DNA of 57,368 bases, from positions 1-57,368 of the forward strand of contig CAUFXK010000002.1 in assembly GCA_959596495.1 (NCBI GenBank). Reading direction: 5' to 3'. This DNA comes from an uncultured Collinsella sp. (GTDB lineage: Bacteria; Actinomycetota; Coriobacteriia; Coriobacteriales; Coriobacteriaceae). Of this stretch, positions 1 through 7,698 are shown in pieces; position 1 is the first letter of the stretch, and each line of letters begins with the position of its first letter. Below the pieces are notes generated by a model. That model was not told the origin of the DNA. It worked only from the letters and a program-made list of their open reading frames with translations, and made no database searches. The position numbers and the translations under genes are program-made.

Positions 1-6
1 AGGGCG

Positions 7-28
7 GAGGCGGGGTATGCCCCGCCTC
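7..28. terminator. GC-rich hairpin at the window edge
   Basis: A perfect 9-bp stem (GAGGCGGGG at 7-15 with CCCCGCCTC at 20-28) closes a TATG loop. Only two T follow, so it is a weak intrinsic terminator for a gene upstream of the window, or another short intergenic hairpin of the kind common here. Confidence 0.4.
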
Positions 29-336
29 TTACACCACATCTCTGTGCGCTACCTTGAATTAGGCTGTTTTGCAGCTATCTCTATACCATTCGCCCTATTT
101 GAAAGCGGGGTAGACTTCAAAACAGCGTCATATGGACTAACTAAAGTTCCAAAACAACGTATCGGCATTGAATTGAGCAATTCGAGTCCTCAGAACTTAT
201 ACGTATCTGAACTAACTGTCCACCTCGGATTTTGACGGCCGTCCAAACGCCCCCAAACAACCTCAATTGCCCTCCATTTGACAGCGGCAACAGGGTCGCT
301 CACCATAGCAGGCGACAAATCAACGAAAGGATGAAC
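29..336. other. gene-free stretch upstream of pth
   Basis: I see no convincing gene here. The stretch is AT-richer than the coding DNA around it and must hold the pth promoter, but I find no clean -35/-10 pair with normal spacing. A short palindrome, GAATT-gagc-AATTC, sits near 171-184. The reading frame of pth runs upstream to about 232, but that extension has no family resemblance. Confidence 0.4.
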
Positions 337-966
337 ATGGCAGCTGCACAGCCGCTTAAGATTCGCATGGTTGCCGGACTTGGCAACCCTGGCGATGAGT
401 ATGCCGAGACCCGCCACAACGCCGGTTTTAAGGCGATCGACGAGCTGGCCCGTCAGGCCGGCGTCACGTACTGGAAAAACCAAGCAGGCGCCGAGGTCGC
501 GCTCATCAACATCAACGATGCCGAGGAAGAGAACGGCAAGCGCCAGATTGTACTGGTCAAGCCGCAGTCGTACATGAACACCTCGGGCGGGCCCATCTCC
601 AAGCTCTGCCGCGAGTACAAGATCAAGGCCGAGGAGCTGCTCGTCATCCACGACGAGCTCGATATTCCCGCCGGCGACGTGCGTGTTAAGGTGGGCGGAG
701 GCCATGCCGGTCACAACGGCCTGCGCTCCATCATCGACAAGATGGGCAGCCGCGACTTTAGCCGTATCCGCACCGGCATCGGCAACCCTCCCGGCAAGAT
801 GGCCGTGGCAGACTACGTGCTCAAGCAGCTGCGCGCCCGCGAAGCCGAGGATTTCCAGGACACCTGCGCCCGCGCCGCAGATGCCGCCGGTCTGGCCATC
901 GTCCACGGCGTAATCTACGCCCGCGATCACGTAAACGGCGCCGCTTCCGCCAACGGCAAGCACTAA
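337..966 (+). CDS. pth: peptidyl-tRNA hydrolase
   Basis: Cleaves the ester bond of peptidyl-tRNA released from stalled ribosomes, recycling tRNA in the cytoplasm. The 209-residue product is close to the family's usual 190-200. Near the start it has the GLGNPG motif (Asn17) and RHNAGF with the catalytic His27; the conserved Asp is in HDELD (about residue 106). I chose the ATG at 337 because AAAGG lies 5-10 nt upstream; ATG 331 is also possible. The frame is open back to 232, but that stretch looks non-coding. It is followed directly by a hairpin repeat whose first bases supply the TAA stop. Transcribed alone. Confidence 0.95.
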   Translation: MAAAQPLKIRMVAGLGNPGDEYAETRHNAGFKAIDELARQAGVTYWKNQAGAEVALININDAEEENGKRQIVLVKPQSYMNTSGGPISKLCREYKIKAEELLVIHDELDIPAGDVRVKVGGGHAGHNGLRSIIDKMGSRDFSRIRTGIGNPPGKMAVADYVLKQLRAREAEDFQDTCARAADAAGLAIVHGVIYARDHVNGAASANGKH

Positions 967-1004
967 AACCTACCATTTAGAGATGTTTATTTTGGCAGGT
1001 TTCA
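964..1004. repeat. stop-codon hairpin repeat, copy a (AAACCTGCCA type)
   Basis: AAACCTACCA (966-975) pairs with TGGCAGGTTT (993-1002) apart from one A-C mismatch. The pth stop TAA (964-966) lies in the element. The reverse complement of 17990-18036, at the purF stop, matches it along most of its length: both read TAAAACCT.CCATTTAG, then GTTTATTTTGGCAGGTTT and an ATCTG tail. Confidence 0.7.
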
Positions 1005-1070
1005 TCTGCGGAAACGCCGCGGATGCCGCGTCGCAATAAACCCTGTGCCGCCATACATATGCAACGCTCC

Positions 1071-1112
1071 AAAGGGGGCCGGCCTCACCGAAGCGCGAGG
1101 CCGGCCCCCTTT
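1071..1112. terminator. strong hairpin, likely pth terminator
   Basis: A perfect 16-bp stem (1071-1086 with 1097-1112, starting AAAGGGGGCC) closes a 10-nt loop, and GCCGTTTT follows on the plus strand. The A run on the left arm lets it act in either direction. Confidence 0.7.
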
Positions 1113-1129
1113 GCCGTTTTACCTGATAA

Positions 1130-1166
1130 AACCGACCAAAATAAACCTCTCCCCCTTTGGTAGGCC
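1130..1166. repeat. diverged third copy of the AAACCTGCCA-type hairpin
   Basis: CCGACCAAA (1132-1140) can pair with TTTGGTAGG (1156-1164) with one mismatch. The loop segment AAAATAAACCTCTCCC is nearly identical to AAAATAAACCTGTCCC in the purF-associated copy at 18003-18020. There is no stop codon at this copy, so it is the exception to the usual placement. Confidence 0.45.
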
Positions 1167-1227
1167 AAAGTGGATAAACCCTGCTCCCAACCGCCGAAGA
1201 CACACGTAAGTGACATGTCCATGAGGG

Positions 1228-1338
1228 TATAATTTGCACCGTATGTCTGCACAACGCCTGTGCGCGTACGGTTTTATTCGGGCTACCGTCCATTTCCGTG
1301 GAGGCACGGTTCGGCAGCCCTAACAAGAGAGGGGTTCT
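1228..1338 (+). promoter_or_regulatory. probable promoter and leader of nfnA
   Basis: TATAAT at 1228-1233 is a consensus -10; no good -35 is seen at 16-18 nt. It would give an mRNA leader of about 100 nt before the nfnA start. The leader can fold (GGGCT near 1279 with AGCCC near 1316), and a GAGAGGGG ribosome-binding site precedes the start. Confidence 0.4.
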
Positions 1339-2178
1339 ATGTATAAGATCCTGGAGAAGACGCAGTTCTCGGAGAAGGTGTTCAAGTTCCGCATCGAGGC
1401 GCCCGCAATCGCCAAGCATGCGCACGCTGGACAGTTCCTCATGGTTCGCGCCAATGAGACGGGCGAGCGTGTCCCGTTTACCCTGGCCGGCTGGAACGGT
1501 GACGAGGGCTGGGTCGAGTTCATCTTCATGGTGATCGGCAAGACCACCGAGATGCTGTCCACCTACGAGGCCGGCGAGTCGCTGCGCGACGTCGTGGGCC
1601 CGCTGGGCGTTCCCACCGAGATGGCCGAGGGCCCCTGCGCCGTCATTGGCGGCGGCGTCGGCCTGGCAATTGCCTTCCCAGTCGCCAAGCACCTGGTCGA
1701 GACCGGTCACGAGGTTCACGCCATCATGGGCGCCCGCACCAAGGACCTCCTGCTCATGGAGGACCAGTTCCGCGAGCTCCTCGACGAGGACCACATCCAC
1801 ATCACTACCGACGACGGTTCCTACGGCGAGCAGGGCGTTGTTACCGCTCCGCTGGAGCGCCTGCTGCAGGACAAGGCCGTGAGCCAGGTCTTCTGTGTCG
1901 GCCCCGTTCCGATGATGAAGTTCTCGACCCTCACCGCCCAGAAGTACGACACCCCCATCACCGCGTCGCTCAACCCCATCATGGTTGACGGCACCGGCAT
2001 GTGCGGCTGCTGCCGCGTCGAGGTGGGCGGCGTGACCAAGTTCGCTTGCGTCGACGGCCCCGACTTCGATGCCACCCTGGTCGACTGGGATGACCTTCGT
2101 GCCCGCCAGGCCGCTTACCGTTCCGAAGAGGGCGAGTCCCTCAAGGCCTATGAGGAAAAGAGCTGCGCATGCCACTAG
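1339..2178 (+). CDS. nfnA: NfnA-type FAD/[2Fe-2S] oxidoreductase subunit
   Basis: Small subunit of an NADH-dependent reduced ferredoxin:NADP+ oxidoreductase (sulfide/dihydroorotate dehydrogenase-like FAD/NAD-binding family). The 279 residues show an N-terminal FAD-binding barrel (PFTLAGW), a glycine-rich NAD(H) site (IGGGVGLA, about residue 105-112) and a C-terminal iron-sulphur cluster site with Cys222, Cys224/225 and Cys237 (GMCGCCRVEVGG). It starts after GAGAGGGG and overlaps the next gene by 10 nt, so the two are translationally coupled. The complex would swap reducing equivalents between NADH, ferredoxin and NADPH by electron bifurcation. Many databases label such pairs as glutamate synthase accessory subunits. 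Confidence 0.88.
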   Translation: MYKILEKTQFSEKVFKFRIEAPAIAKHAHAGQFLMVRANETGERVPFTLAGWNGDEGWVEFIFMVIGKTTEMLSTYEAGESLRDVVGPLGVPTEMAEGPCAVIGGGVGLAIAFPVAKHLVETGHEVHAIMGARTKDLLLMEDQFRELLDEDHIHITTDDGSYGEQGVVTAPLERLLQDKAVSQVFCVGPVPMMKFSTLTAQKYDTPITASLNPIMVDGTGMCGCCRVEVGGVTKFACVDGPDFDATLVDWDDLRARQAAYRSEEGESLKAYEEKSCACH

Positions 2179-3578
2179 TTAACGGTCGTTTCGTTGCCGA
2201 TATGAAGTCGCCCCGCACCCCCGATAACGAGGAGCCGGCTGCCGAGCGCGCCTGCGACTTCCGCCCCGTCGACAAGGGCTTCACCGAGGAGATGGCGCTG
2301 GCCGAGGCCGAGCGCTGCCTCAACTGCAAGAAGCCGTTCTGTGTTGAGGGCTGCCCCGTCAACATCAACATCCCCCGCTTTATCGAGCAGATCCGCGCGA
2401 AGGACTTCGGCGGCGCCCTCGATACCATCCGCGAGGACTCCATGCTTCCCGCCATCTGCGGCCGCGTCTGCCCGCAGGAGAACCAGTGCGAGGGCAAGTG
2501 CATCCGTGGTAAGAAGTCCGAACCCGTGGCCATCGGCCAGCTCGAGCGCTTCCTGGGTGACCGCCCCGAGCTCGCCTCCACGCCCAAGATGGCCCCCAAG
2601 AACGGCAAGAAGGTCGCCGTCGTCGGCTCCGGCCCGTCCGGCATCACCTGCGCCGGCGAGCTCGCCCGCAACGGCTTTGACGTTACCGTCTTCGAGGCCT
2701 TCTTCACCGGCGGCGGCGTGCTGGTCTACGGCATCCCCGAGTTCCGTCTGCCCAAGGCAGTCGTCAAGCGCGAGATTGACGGCCTGGAGGACATGGGCGT
2801 CAAGTTTGAGTACAACTCCGTCGTGGGCAACATGGCCACGGCCGAGGAGCTGTTCGAGCAGGGCTTCGACGCCATCTACGTGGCGACCGGCGCTGGCCTG
2901 CCCAAGTTCCTCAACGTCCCCGGCGAGAACCTGCCCAACGTCTTCTTCGCGAACGAGTACCTCACCCGCGTGAACCTGATGAAGGCCAACAAGTTCCCCG
3001 AGTACGACACCCCCACCAAGCACGGCAAGAACGTCGTTGTCTTTGGTGGCGGCAACGTGGCTATGGACGCCGTCCGTACCGCCAAGCGCCTGGGCGCTGA
3101 GCACGCCATCATCGCCTACCGTCGTACCGAGGACGAGATGCCCTGCCGTCGTGCCGAACTGCACCACGCCAAGGCCGAGGGCGTCGAGGTTCTACCGCTC
3201 GTTTCCCCGCTCGAGTTTGTCGCTGGCGAGGACGGCTCCGTGTGCGCCGTCAAGGTCCAGAAGATGGAGCTCGGCGAGCCCGATGAGTCCGGCCGTCGTC
3301 GCCCGGTGCCCATCGAGGGCGCCATCGAGGAGATTCCCTGCGACGTCGCAATCTCGGCTATCGGTACCAACGCCAACCCCTTCGCAAAGAAGATCGGCGG
3401 CAAGATGGAGCTCAACAAGTGGGGCTACATCGTCGCCGACGAGGAGACCGGCCAGACCACCGATCCCCGCATCTGGGCCGGCGGCGACATCGTCACCGGT
3501 GCCGCTACGGTCATTCTGGCGATGGGCGCCGGCAAGAAGGCCGCCGCTTCCATCACCAAGAGCCTGCTGGGCGAGTAA
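2169..3578 (+). CDS. nfnB: NfnB / GltA-type NADPH-binding oxidoreductase subunit
   Basis: Large partner of the preceding protein, 469 residues. The N-terminal domain carries two cysteine clusters for [4Fe-4S] centres (CLNCKKPFC-VEGC near residue 42 and CGRVCPQ-ENQCEGKC near 97). A FAD-binding Rossmann fold follows (VVGSGPSGITCAGELA near 155) and then an NADPH-binding fold (VFGGGNVAMDAVRTA near 295). It ends in the FAD-contacting GGDIVTGAATVILAMGAG region. This is the architecture of the glutamate synthase small subunit and of NfnB. The upstream nfnA and the absence of a glutamate synthase large subunit in the window favour NfnB. A terminator follows 30 nt after the stop. Confidence 0.88.
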   Translation: MPLVNGRFVADMKSPRTPDNEEPAAERACDFRPVDKGFTEEMALAEAERCLNCKKPFCVEGCPVNINIPRFIEQIRAKDFGGALDTIREDSMLPAICGRVCPQENQCEGKCIRGKKSEPVAIGQLERFLGDRPELASTPKMAPKNGKKVAVVGSGPSGITCAGELARNGFDVTVFEAFFTGGGVLVYGIPEFRLPKAVVKREIDGLEDMGVKFEYNSVVGNMATAEELFEQGFDAIYVATGAGLPKFLNVPGENLPNVFFANEYLTRVNLMKANKFPEYDTPTKHGKNVVVFGGGNVAMDAVRTAKRLGAEHAIIAYRRTEDEMPCRRAELHHAKAEGVEVLPLVSPLEFVAGEDGSVCAVKVQKMELGEPDESGRRRPVPIEGAIEEIPCDVAISAIGTNANPFAKKIGGKMELNKWGYIVADEETGQTTDPRIWAGGDIVTGAATVILAMGAGKKAAASITKSLLGE

Positions 3579-3606
3579 TCACCTACAGCGTTAGCCATCA
3601 AACGGC

Positions 3607-3648
3607 AAAGTCCCCGTCGAGCACACGCCCGGCGGGGACTTTTTCTAT
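3607..3648 (+). terminator. nfnAB terminator
   Basis: AAAGTCCCCG (3607-3616) pairs with CGGGGACTTT (3633-3642) and is followed by TTC: a typical intrinsic terminator just after the nfnB stop. Confidence 0.85.
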
Positions 3649-3660
3649 GCCGATCGCCCT

Positions 3661-3695
3661 ACCACCGCAAAGGTGCCTGTCCCCCTTGCGGTGGT
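3661..3695. repeat. short hairpin with TGCCTGTCCC loop
   Basis: A perfect 10-bp stem, ACCACCGCAA (3661-3670) with TTGCGGTGGT (3686-3695), closes a 15-nt loop containing GGTGCCTGTCCCCC. A relative is at 53461-53493 in the other orientation. It lies 9 nt beyond the stop codon of the minus-strand gene at 3705. Confidence 0.7.
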
Positions 3696-3704
3696 TTTGG
3701 TCGG

Positions 3705-4328
3705 CTAGCCTTCGAGCTGCGCCACTTTGTAGCGGTAGGCTGCAGCGATGACGTCTTTACAGCCCTCGCGTCCCAGCTTGGCGCGGTTGACGACGATATC
3801 CTTGCCGCTCGTCATCTTCCACTTGCCGGCGCTGTAGCGCTTATAGAACGCCTCGCGCGCCTTCTGCTGCTGTTTGACCAGCTTGGCACCTTTCTTTTTG
3901 TTAAGTCCGCGCTTCTTGCGCACAATCTCGACGCGGTCCTCAAAGGGTGCGGTCACCAACACGGCAATGTGGTTGGGGTTGTTACGCAGCAGGTAATCGG
4001 ACAGGCGACCCTCGATAATGCAGCTCTCGGTCTCGCCCAGGTCCAAAATCACCTGGCTCATCTTTTGAAACAACTTATCCGAGTACGAACGCGCATCGTA
4101 GCGGTCGGGCAGAAACGCCATGTTCTCCACGGCCAGGCGCTCATCATAGGCGGCCATCTTATCGAGCGACTCGCCCGCGCGCAGCGACGCACGCACCAGC
4201 AGCTCGTTGTCATACAGCGGAATCCCCAACTCGTCGGCAAGCATGCGACCAATCTCGTGGCCCTCGGCGCCAAAGTCGCGCGCGATGGTAATGACCACAG
4301 GATTCTTCTTATTCTCCAGATCGCTCAT
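3705..4328 (-). CDS. cytidylate-kinase-like family protein
   Basis: 207 residues of the cytidylate kinase-like (Cmk2) P-loop family. The start ITIARDFGAEGHEIGRMLA replaces the classical Walker A, as is usual in this family. A basic lid region follows (about residues 130-165, KKRGLNKKKGAKLVKQQQ), then a YSAGKWKMTSGKDIVVN segment. The physiological substrate of the family is not established, so nucleotide monophosphate kinase activity is only inferred. The start ATG has an AGAAAGGAATCGCG ribosome-binding region. A structured repeat fills the 170-nt gap to the next upstream gene on this strand. Confidence 0.8.
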   Translation of the reverse strand: MSDLENKKNPVVITIARDFGAEGHEIGRMLADELGIPLYDNELLVRASLRAGESLDKMAAYDERLAVENMAFLPDRYDARSYSDKLFQKMSQVILDLGETESCIIEGRLSDYLLRNNPNHIAVLVTAPFEDRVEIVRKKRGLNKKKGAKLVKQQQKAREAFYKRYSAGKWKMTSGKDIVVNRAKLGREGCKDVIAAAYRYKVAQLEG

Positions 4329-4392
4329 CGCGATTCCTTTCTAACAAATGAGAAATAGGCGATTCCTGATTCCCATTTTGTCACTTACGACC

Positions 4393-4500
4393 GTCCTGGT
4401 TTCCCAAGTGCGGAAGATTGCCCCGAAAGAGGAGCGCCGCGTACTAAATGTACGCAAGCGACGATTGAGGGGCAAGGTGCCGCGCTTGGGGAAGCAGGAC
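4393..4500. repeat. covarying structured repeat, family S, copy S3
   Basis: Nested helices. P1 is 4393-4413 with 4480-4500 (21 pairs including two G-U and one G-G mismatch). P2 is GCCCC 4420-4424 with GGGGC 4469-4473. The P3 apical hairpin is GCGTAC 4439-4444 with GTACGC 4450-4455. Internal loops are AAGATT (4414-4419) facing AAGGTG (4474-4479), then GAAAGAGGAGCG facing AGCGACGATTGA. The last base overlaps the stop codon of the permease at 4500. The apical part is almost identical to copy S2 (43387-43533). Confidence 0.75.
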
Positions 4501-5138
4501 TATGCGGCTACGATGCGGCGCTGATATGCTCGGACCAGCAGCGAGATACCAAAGTTGAGCACAAAGTACATCGCAAACACCAGGCCGTAGAGCATAAGCA
4601 CCTGCGACAGGTCGATCGCATGGGCCATCACGACGTTTGCCGTGTACATGAGCTCGGCCACGTTAATACCCGAAAGATACGAGCTGTCCTTGATGACGGT
4701 CGTGCACTGGCTAAACAGCGCCGGAATGATCGTCTTAAACGTCTGCGGCAGAATGATGTAGCGCATGGTGGCAAAGAAGCCAAAACCCTGGCTCTGCGCC
4801 GCCTCAAACTGGCCGCGCGGAATCGAGTTGAGGCCGCCGCGCACAATCTCGGCCATAACGGCGCTGGTAAACAGCGTAAAGGCGATGGTCGAGATCACAA
4901 TGTCCAAGCCCTGCACCGTAAAGTAGATAAACAGGATCCACAGCAGGTTCGGCGTGCAGCGGAACAGCTCGATATAGGCGCTCACCAAAATACGGAACGG
5001 GCGGGGCGCATAGCTTTTAACGAGCGCCAGCACCGTGCCAAAGATGAGCGAGAAAAAGATCGACAGCGCCGAGATCTCGATGGTCTTAACAAAGCCGCCC
5101 CAAATGTAGAGCAGGTTGGTCGCGTTGAAGATTTCCAT
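4500..5138 (-). CDS. polar amino acid ABC transporter permease (second)
   Basis: A 212-residue inner-membrane permease of the HisMQ/GlnP type, with about five hydrophobic segments (starting at ISALSIFFSLIFGTVLALV). The EAA loop is in the second half (GQFEAAQSQGFGFF), the site that contacts the ATPase. It starts 3 nt after the stop of the other permease and is the last gene of the four-gene transporter operon. With two different permeases the transporter is likely a heterodimer. The substrate cannot be read from the sequence; a polar amino acid such as glutamate, glutamine or aspartate is likely. Confidence 0.9.
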   Translation of the reverse strand: MEIFNATNLLYIWGGFVKTIEISALSIFFSLIFGTVLALVKSYAPRPFRILVSAYIELFRCTPNLLWILFIYFTVQGLDIVISTIAFTLFTSAVMAEIVRGGLNSIPRGQFEAAQSQGFGFFATMRYIILPQTFKTIIPALFSQCTTVIKDSSYLSGINVAELMYTANVVMAHAIDLSQVLMLYGLVFAMYFVLNFGISLLVRAYQRRIVAA

Positions 5139-5141
5139 GCG

Positions 5142-5888
5142 CTAGGCCTCCTCTACGTTGTCGAGCCCCAGCTCAGCCAGGCTCACGCCGCGCGGACGCT
5201 CCTTGGAGCGGCGCTCGAGCCACTGCACCAGCATGGCGAGCGGGAAGCAGATGATGAAGTACATAAGGCAGCAGACGATGTATCCCTGCAGGTAACCGTA
5301 CAGACTCACAAAGTTGTCGGAACGGTACATAAGGTCGCCGCCGGCCACAAGCGCCAGCACCGACGTGTTCTTGACCAGGTTGAGCGCCTGGTTACACAGC
5401 GGCGGCAGAATGATCTTGAATGTCTGGGGCAGCACGATGTACCAGTACGCCTGTGCACGGGTGAAGCCCTGGCTCTGGGCCGCCTCCATCTGACCGCGCG
5501 GAACGGCCTCGATACCGGTGCGGATGACCTCCGAGATGTAGGCCGCGTGATACAGGCCCACGCCCAAGAAGCCCAGCACGAACGGCGCGATGCGCACCGG
5601 CTGGTCGGCACCGGTTATGGCCTGCAAAAACTGCGGACCGGCCATGTACATAAAGAGCACCTGCACGGGCAACGGAGTGTTCTGGTAAAACTCCACGTAC
5701 ACACGGCTTATGGCGCGCAGCACGCGCGATCGAGTGGTAGAGAACACGCCCAGCAGCGTGCCCAGCACCAGCGACAACAGCAGGCCGGCAACAACCACCT
5801 GCAGCGTCACACCAAAGCCCTCCCAGAAGGGCCCCATGTTTTGGAATGTCGTCGACCAGCGGTCGGCGTCAAACAATCCTTCGAGCAT
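5142..5888 (-). CDS. polar amino acid ABC transporter permease (first)
   Basis: 248 residues, HisMQ-type permease, membrane-embedded. It carries the signature EAA loop RGQMEAAQSQGFTRAQA (about residue 130-146) and typical hydrophobic helices. The C-terminal tail after the last helix (WLERRSKERPRGVSLAELG) is longer and charged. It lies 24 nt downstream of the receptor gene and 3 nt upstream of the second permease, in the order ATPase, receptor, permease, permease. Confidence 0.9.
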   Translation of the reverse strand: MLEGLFDADRWSTTFQNMGPFWEGFGVTLQVVVAGLLLSLVLGTLLGVFSTTRSRVLRAISRVYVEFYQNTPLPVQVLFMYMAGPQFLQAITGADQPVRIAPFVLGFLGVGLYHAAYISEVIRTGIEAVPRGQMEAAQSQGFTRAQAYWYIVLPQTFKIILPPLCNQALNLVKNTSVLALVAGGDLMYRSDNFVSLYGYLQGYIVCCLMYFIICFPLAMLVQWLERRSKERPRGVSLAELGLDNVEEA

Positions 5889-5912
5889 TTGATTCCTTCC
5901 TACGCCGAGCGC

Positions 5913-6788
5913 TTACACAAGACCCCAGGTCTTGACCTCTTGGTCGAGCCAGCCATCGGCCAGGCGATCGCAAATCACCTGATCGACCACGGCCGAAAGG
6001 TCGCAGCCTTTCTTGGTCGCCACGCCGTAGCCCTGCTCGCCAAACTTGACCTCGGGCTGCAACAGCTCAACGGTCTCGTTCATGTAACCGGCCAGCGTGG
6101 AGCGGTCCATGGCAAAGACGTCGATATTGCCGGCGTCGAGCGAACTCTTGATGATAGGGTAGCCGCTAAAGGCCCTAAACTCGGGCTTGCAGCTAAAGCC
6201 GTTGTCCTTGATCATCTGCTCGATCAGGCCCTGCGTGGTAGCGCCCTGGCTCACGCCAATGACCTTGCCGTCCAAGTCCTCAATCGAGGTAAAGCCCGAA
6301 CGCTTCTTGACCATGAGTCCCACGTAGTCGGTGCGGTACGGCGTCGAGAAATCCCAGCTCTTCTTGCGCTCGTCGGTGATGGTGTAGGTCGCCGCGACCA
6401 CATCAAGCTGGCCGTTATCGATCAGCGGGCCGCGCGTCTTGGGCGTTACGTCGGTAAACTCGACAAGCTCCTGGGCACGGGCCTCCTTATAGCTCACGCC
6501 AAAGACGGCAGCGGCGATCTGGTAGCACAAATCGACTTCCATGCCCTCAAAGCGACCCTTGGCGGTGTCGTAATAGCCATAGCCGGGAACGTCCTTCTTA
6601 ACGCCGGCATTCAGATGTCCGCGCGACTTGATGGCTGCAAGCTTGGATCCCTTGTCGGAGCCCTCGCCGCTGGTGGAGTTGCCGCAACCGGCAAGCGCGG
6701 TCCCCGTCAACACGAGCATGCCGGCGCCAGCCAGCTGCAAAAAGTGACGGCGCGACACGGCCGCCCTCGTCATATCCGTCATGTCCAT
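5913..6788 (-). CDS. amino acid ABC transporter substrate-binding lipoprotein
   Basis: Periplasmic-binding-protein fold (SBP family 3) of 291 residues, anchored outside the membrane. The N terminus has a twin-arginine motif (SRRHFLQLAG) followed by a hydrophobic stretch and a lipobox, LAGC, so it is probably Tat-exported and lipidated. The mature part has the family's start LAAIKSRGHLNAGV and the GKVIGVSQGATTQGL lobe motif. I take the ATG at 6788; a GTG three bases upstream is possible. It starts 8 nt after the ATPase stop. Confidence 0.9.
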   Translation of the reverse strand: MDMTDMTRAAVSRRHFLQLAGAGMLVLTGTALAGCGNSTSGEGSDKGSKLAAIKSRGHLNAGVKKDVPGYGYYDTAKGRFEGMEVDLCYQIAAAVFGVSYKEARAQELVEFTDVTPKTRGPLIDNGQLDVVAATYTITDERKKSWDFSTPYRTDYVGLMVKKRSGFTSIEDLDGKVIGVSQGATTQGLIEQMIKDNGFSCKPEFRAFSGYPIIKSSLDAGNIDVFAMDRSTLAGYMNETVELLQPEVKFGEQGYGVATKKGCDLSAVVDQVICDRLADGWLDQEVKTWGLV

Positions 6789-6796
6789 CACCGCGC

Positions 6797-7528
6797 CTAG
6801 TGCAGAATCTTGGACAGGAACTCGCGGCAGCGCGGGTTCTCGGGGTTATCGAAGAAGTGCTCGGGCGTACCCTCCTCCAGAATGCGGCCGTCCTCCATAA
6901 AGATGACGCGGTCGGCCACCTGGCGCGCAAAGCCCATCTCGTGCGTCACGCAGATCATGGTGATGTCCTCCTGCGCGAGCTCAATCATAACGTCCAGGAC
7001 TTCCTGGACCATCTCGGGGTCGAGCGCCGAGGTCGGCTCGTCAAACAGGATAATGGGCTGCTTGGTGCACAGGGCACGGGCGATGGCGATGCGCTGCTGC
7101 TGACCACCCGAGAGATTCTGCGGATACTCGCCGGCCTTATGCGCCATGCCGACGCGCTTGAGCGCGGCGATGGCGATCTCGGTCGCCTCCTCCTTGCTCT
7201 TCTTTTGCAGCTTGATGGGCGCGAGCGTCAGGTTGCCCAGCACTGTCATGTTGGGATACAGGTTGAACTGCTGGAACACCATGGAACTATACTTGCGAGC
7301 CATCTCCAGGTGATTCTTTTTGGTGAGCGGCGTACCGTCGATGACGACCTCGCCCGACGTAGGCTCCTCCAGATAATCGACGCAGCGGATGAGCGTCGAC
7401 TTGCCCGAGCCGGAAGGCCCGATCATTACGAGTTTCTCGCCGCGCTTGACGGTGAGATTGATATCTTTGAGCACATGCAGGTCGCCAAAGTACTTGTTGA
7501 GATGCTTGATCTCGATCATGTCTGCCAT
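6797..7528 (-). CDS. polar amino acid ABC transporter ATP-binding protein
   Basis: A 243-residue ATPase of the GlnQ/HisP type, first gene of the transporter operon. Walker A is GPSGSGKST (about residue 38), the signature LSGGQQQRIAIARAL (about 138), Walker B IILFDEPTSALDPE and the switch His in CVTHEMGF. It would energise the two permeases encoded next to it. The ribosome-binding site AAGGGACATTC precedes the ATG at 7528. Confidence 0.93.
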   Translation of the reverse strand: MADMIEIKHLNKYFGDLHVLKDINLTVKRGEKLVMIGPSGSGKSTLIRCVDYLEEPTSGEVVIDGTPLTKKNHLEMARKYSSMVFQQFNLYPNMTVLGNLTLAPIKLQKKSKEEATEIAIAALKRVGMAHKAGEYPQNLSGGQQQRIAIARALCTKQPIILFDEPTSALDPEMVQEVLDVMIELAQEDITMICVTHEMGFARQVADRVIFMEDGRILEEGTPEHFFDNPENPRCREFLSKILH

Positions 7529-7633
7529 GAATGTCCCTTCCCTGCGTTTACACGAGTTGAACTATTGTACGGAAAGAACCACGTTTCCGCAGCCCACACT
7601 ACATCCCCGTAAAGAACCCGCAATCTTCCACCC

Positions 7634-7671
7634 ACTCATTAGGCACTCATTGGGGACAGACTTAAATGAGT
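7634..7671. repeat. hairpin with GGGGACAG loop
   Basis: ACTCATT (7645-7651, also present at 7634-7640) pairs with AATGAGT (7665-7671) around GGGGACAGACTT. The loop shares the GGGACAG core with other short hairpins in this window. It lies in the 320-nt gap between the transporter operon and the YqeY gene, next to repeat S1. Confidence 0.55.
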
Positions 7672-7698
7672 ACCCACAACCGCCCTTGTTGAGCATAA

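Noticed and set aside
17..235. A 72-residue plus-strand frame at the window start
   Set aside because: Begins inside a hairpin, has no ribosome-binding site and no recognisable similarity.
970..2175. A 401-codon minus-strand open frame
   Set aside because: Antisense to nfnA and crosses a terminator hairpin and the gap before it.
4620..6800. A 726-codon plus-strand open frame
   Set aside because: It lies antisense to the whole amino acid transporter operon. The His/Arg/Gln-rich translation is typical of shadow frames in GC-rich DNA.
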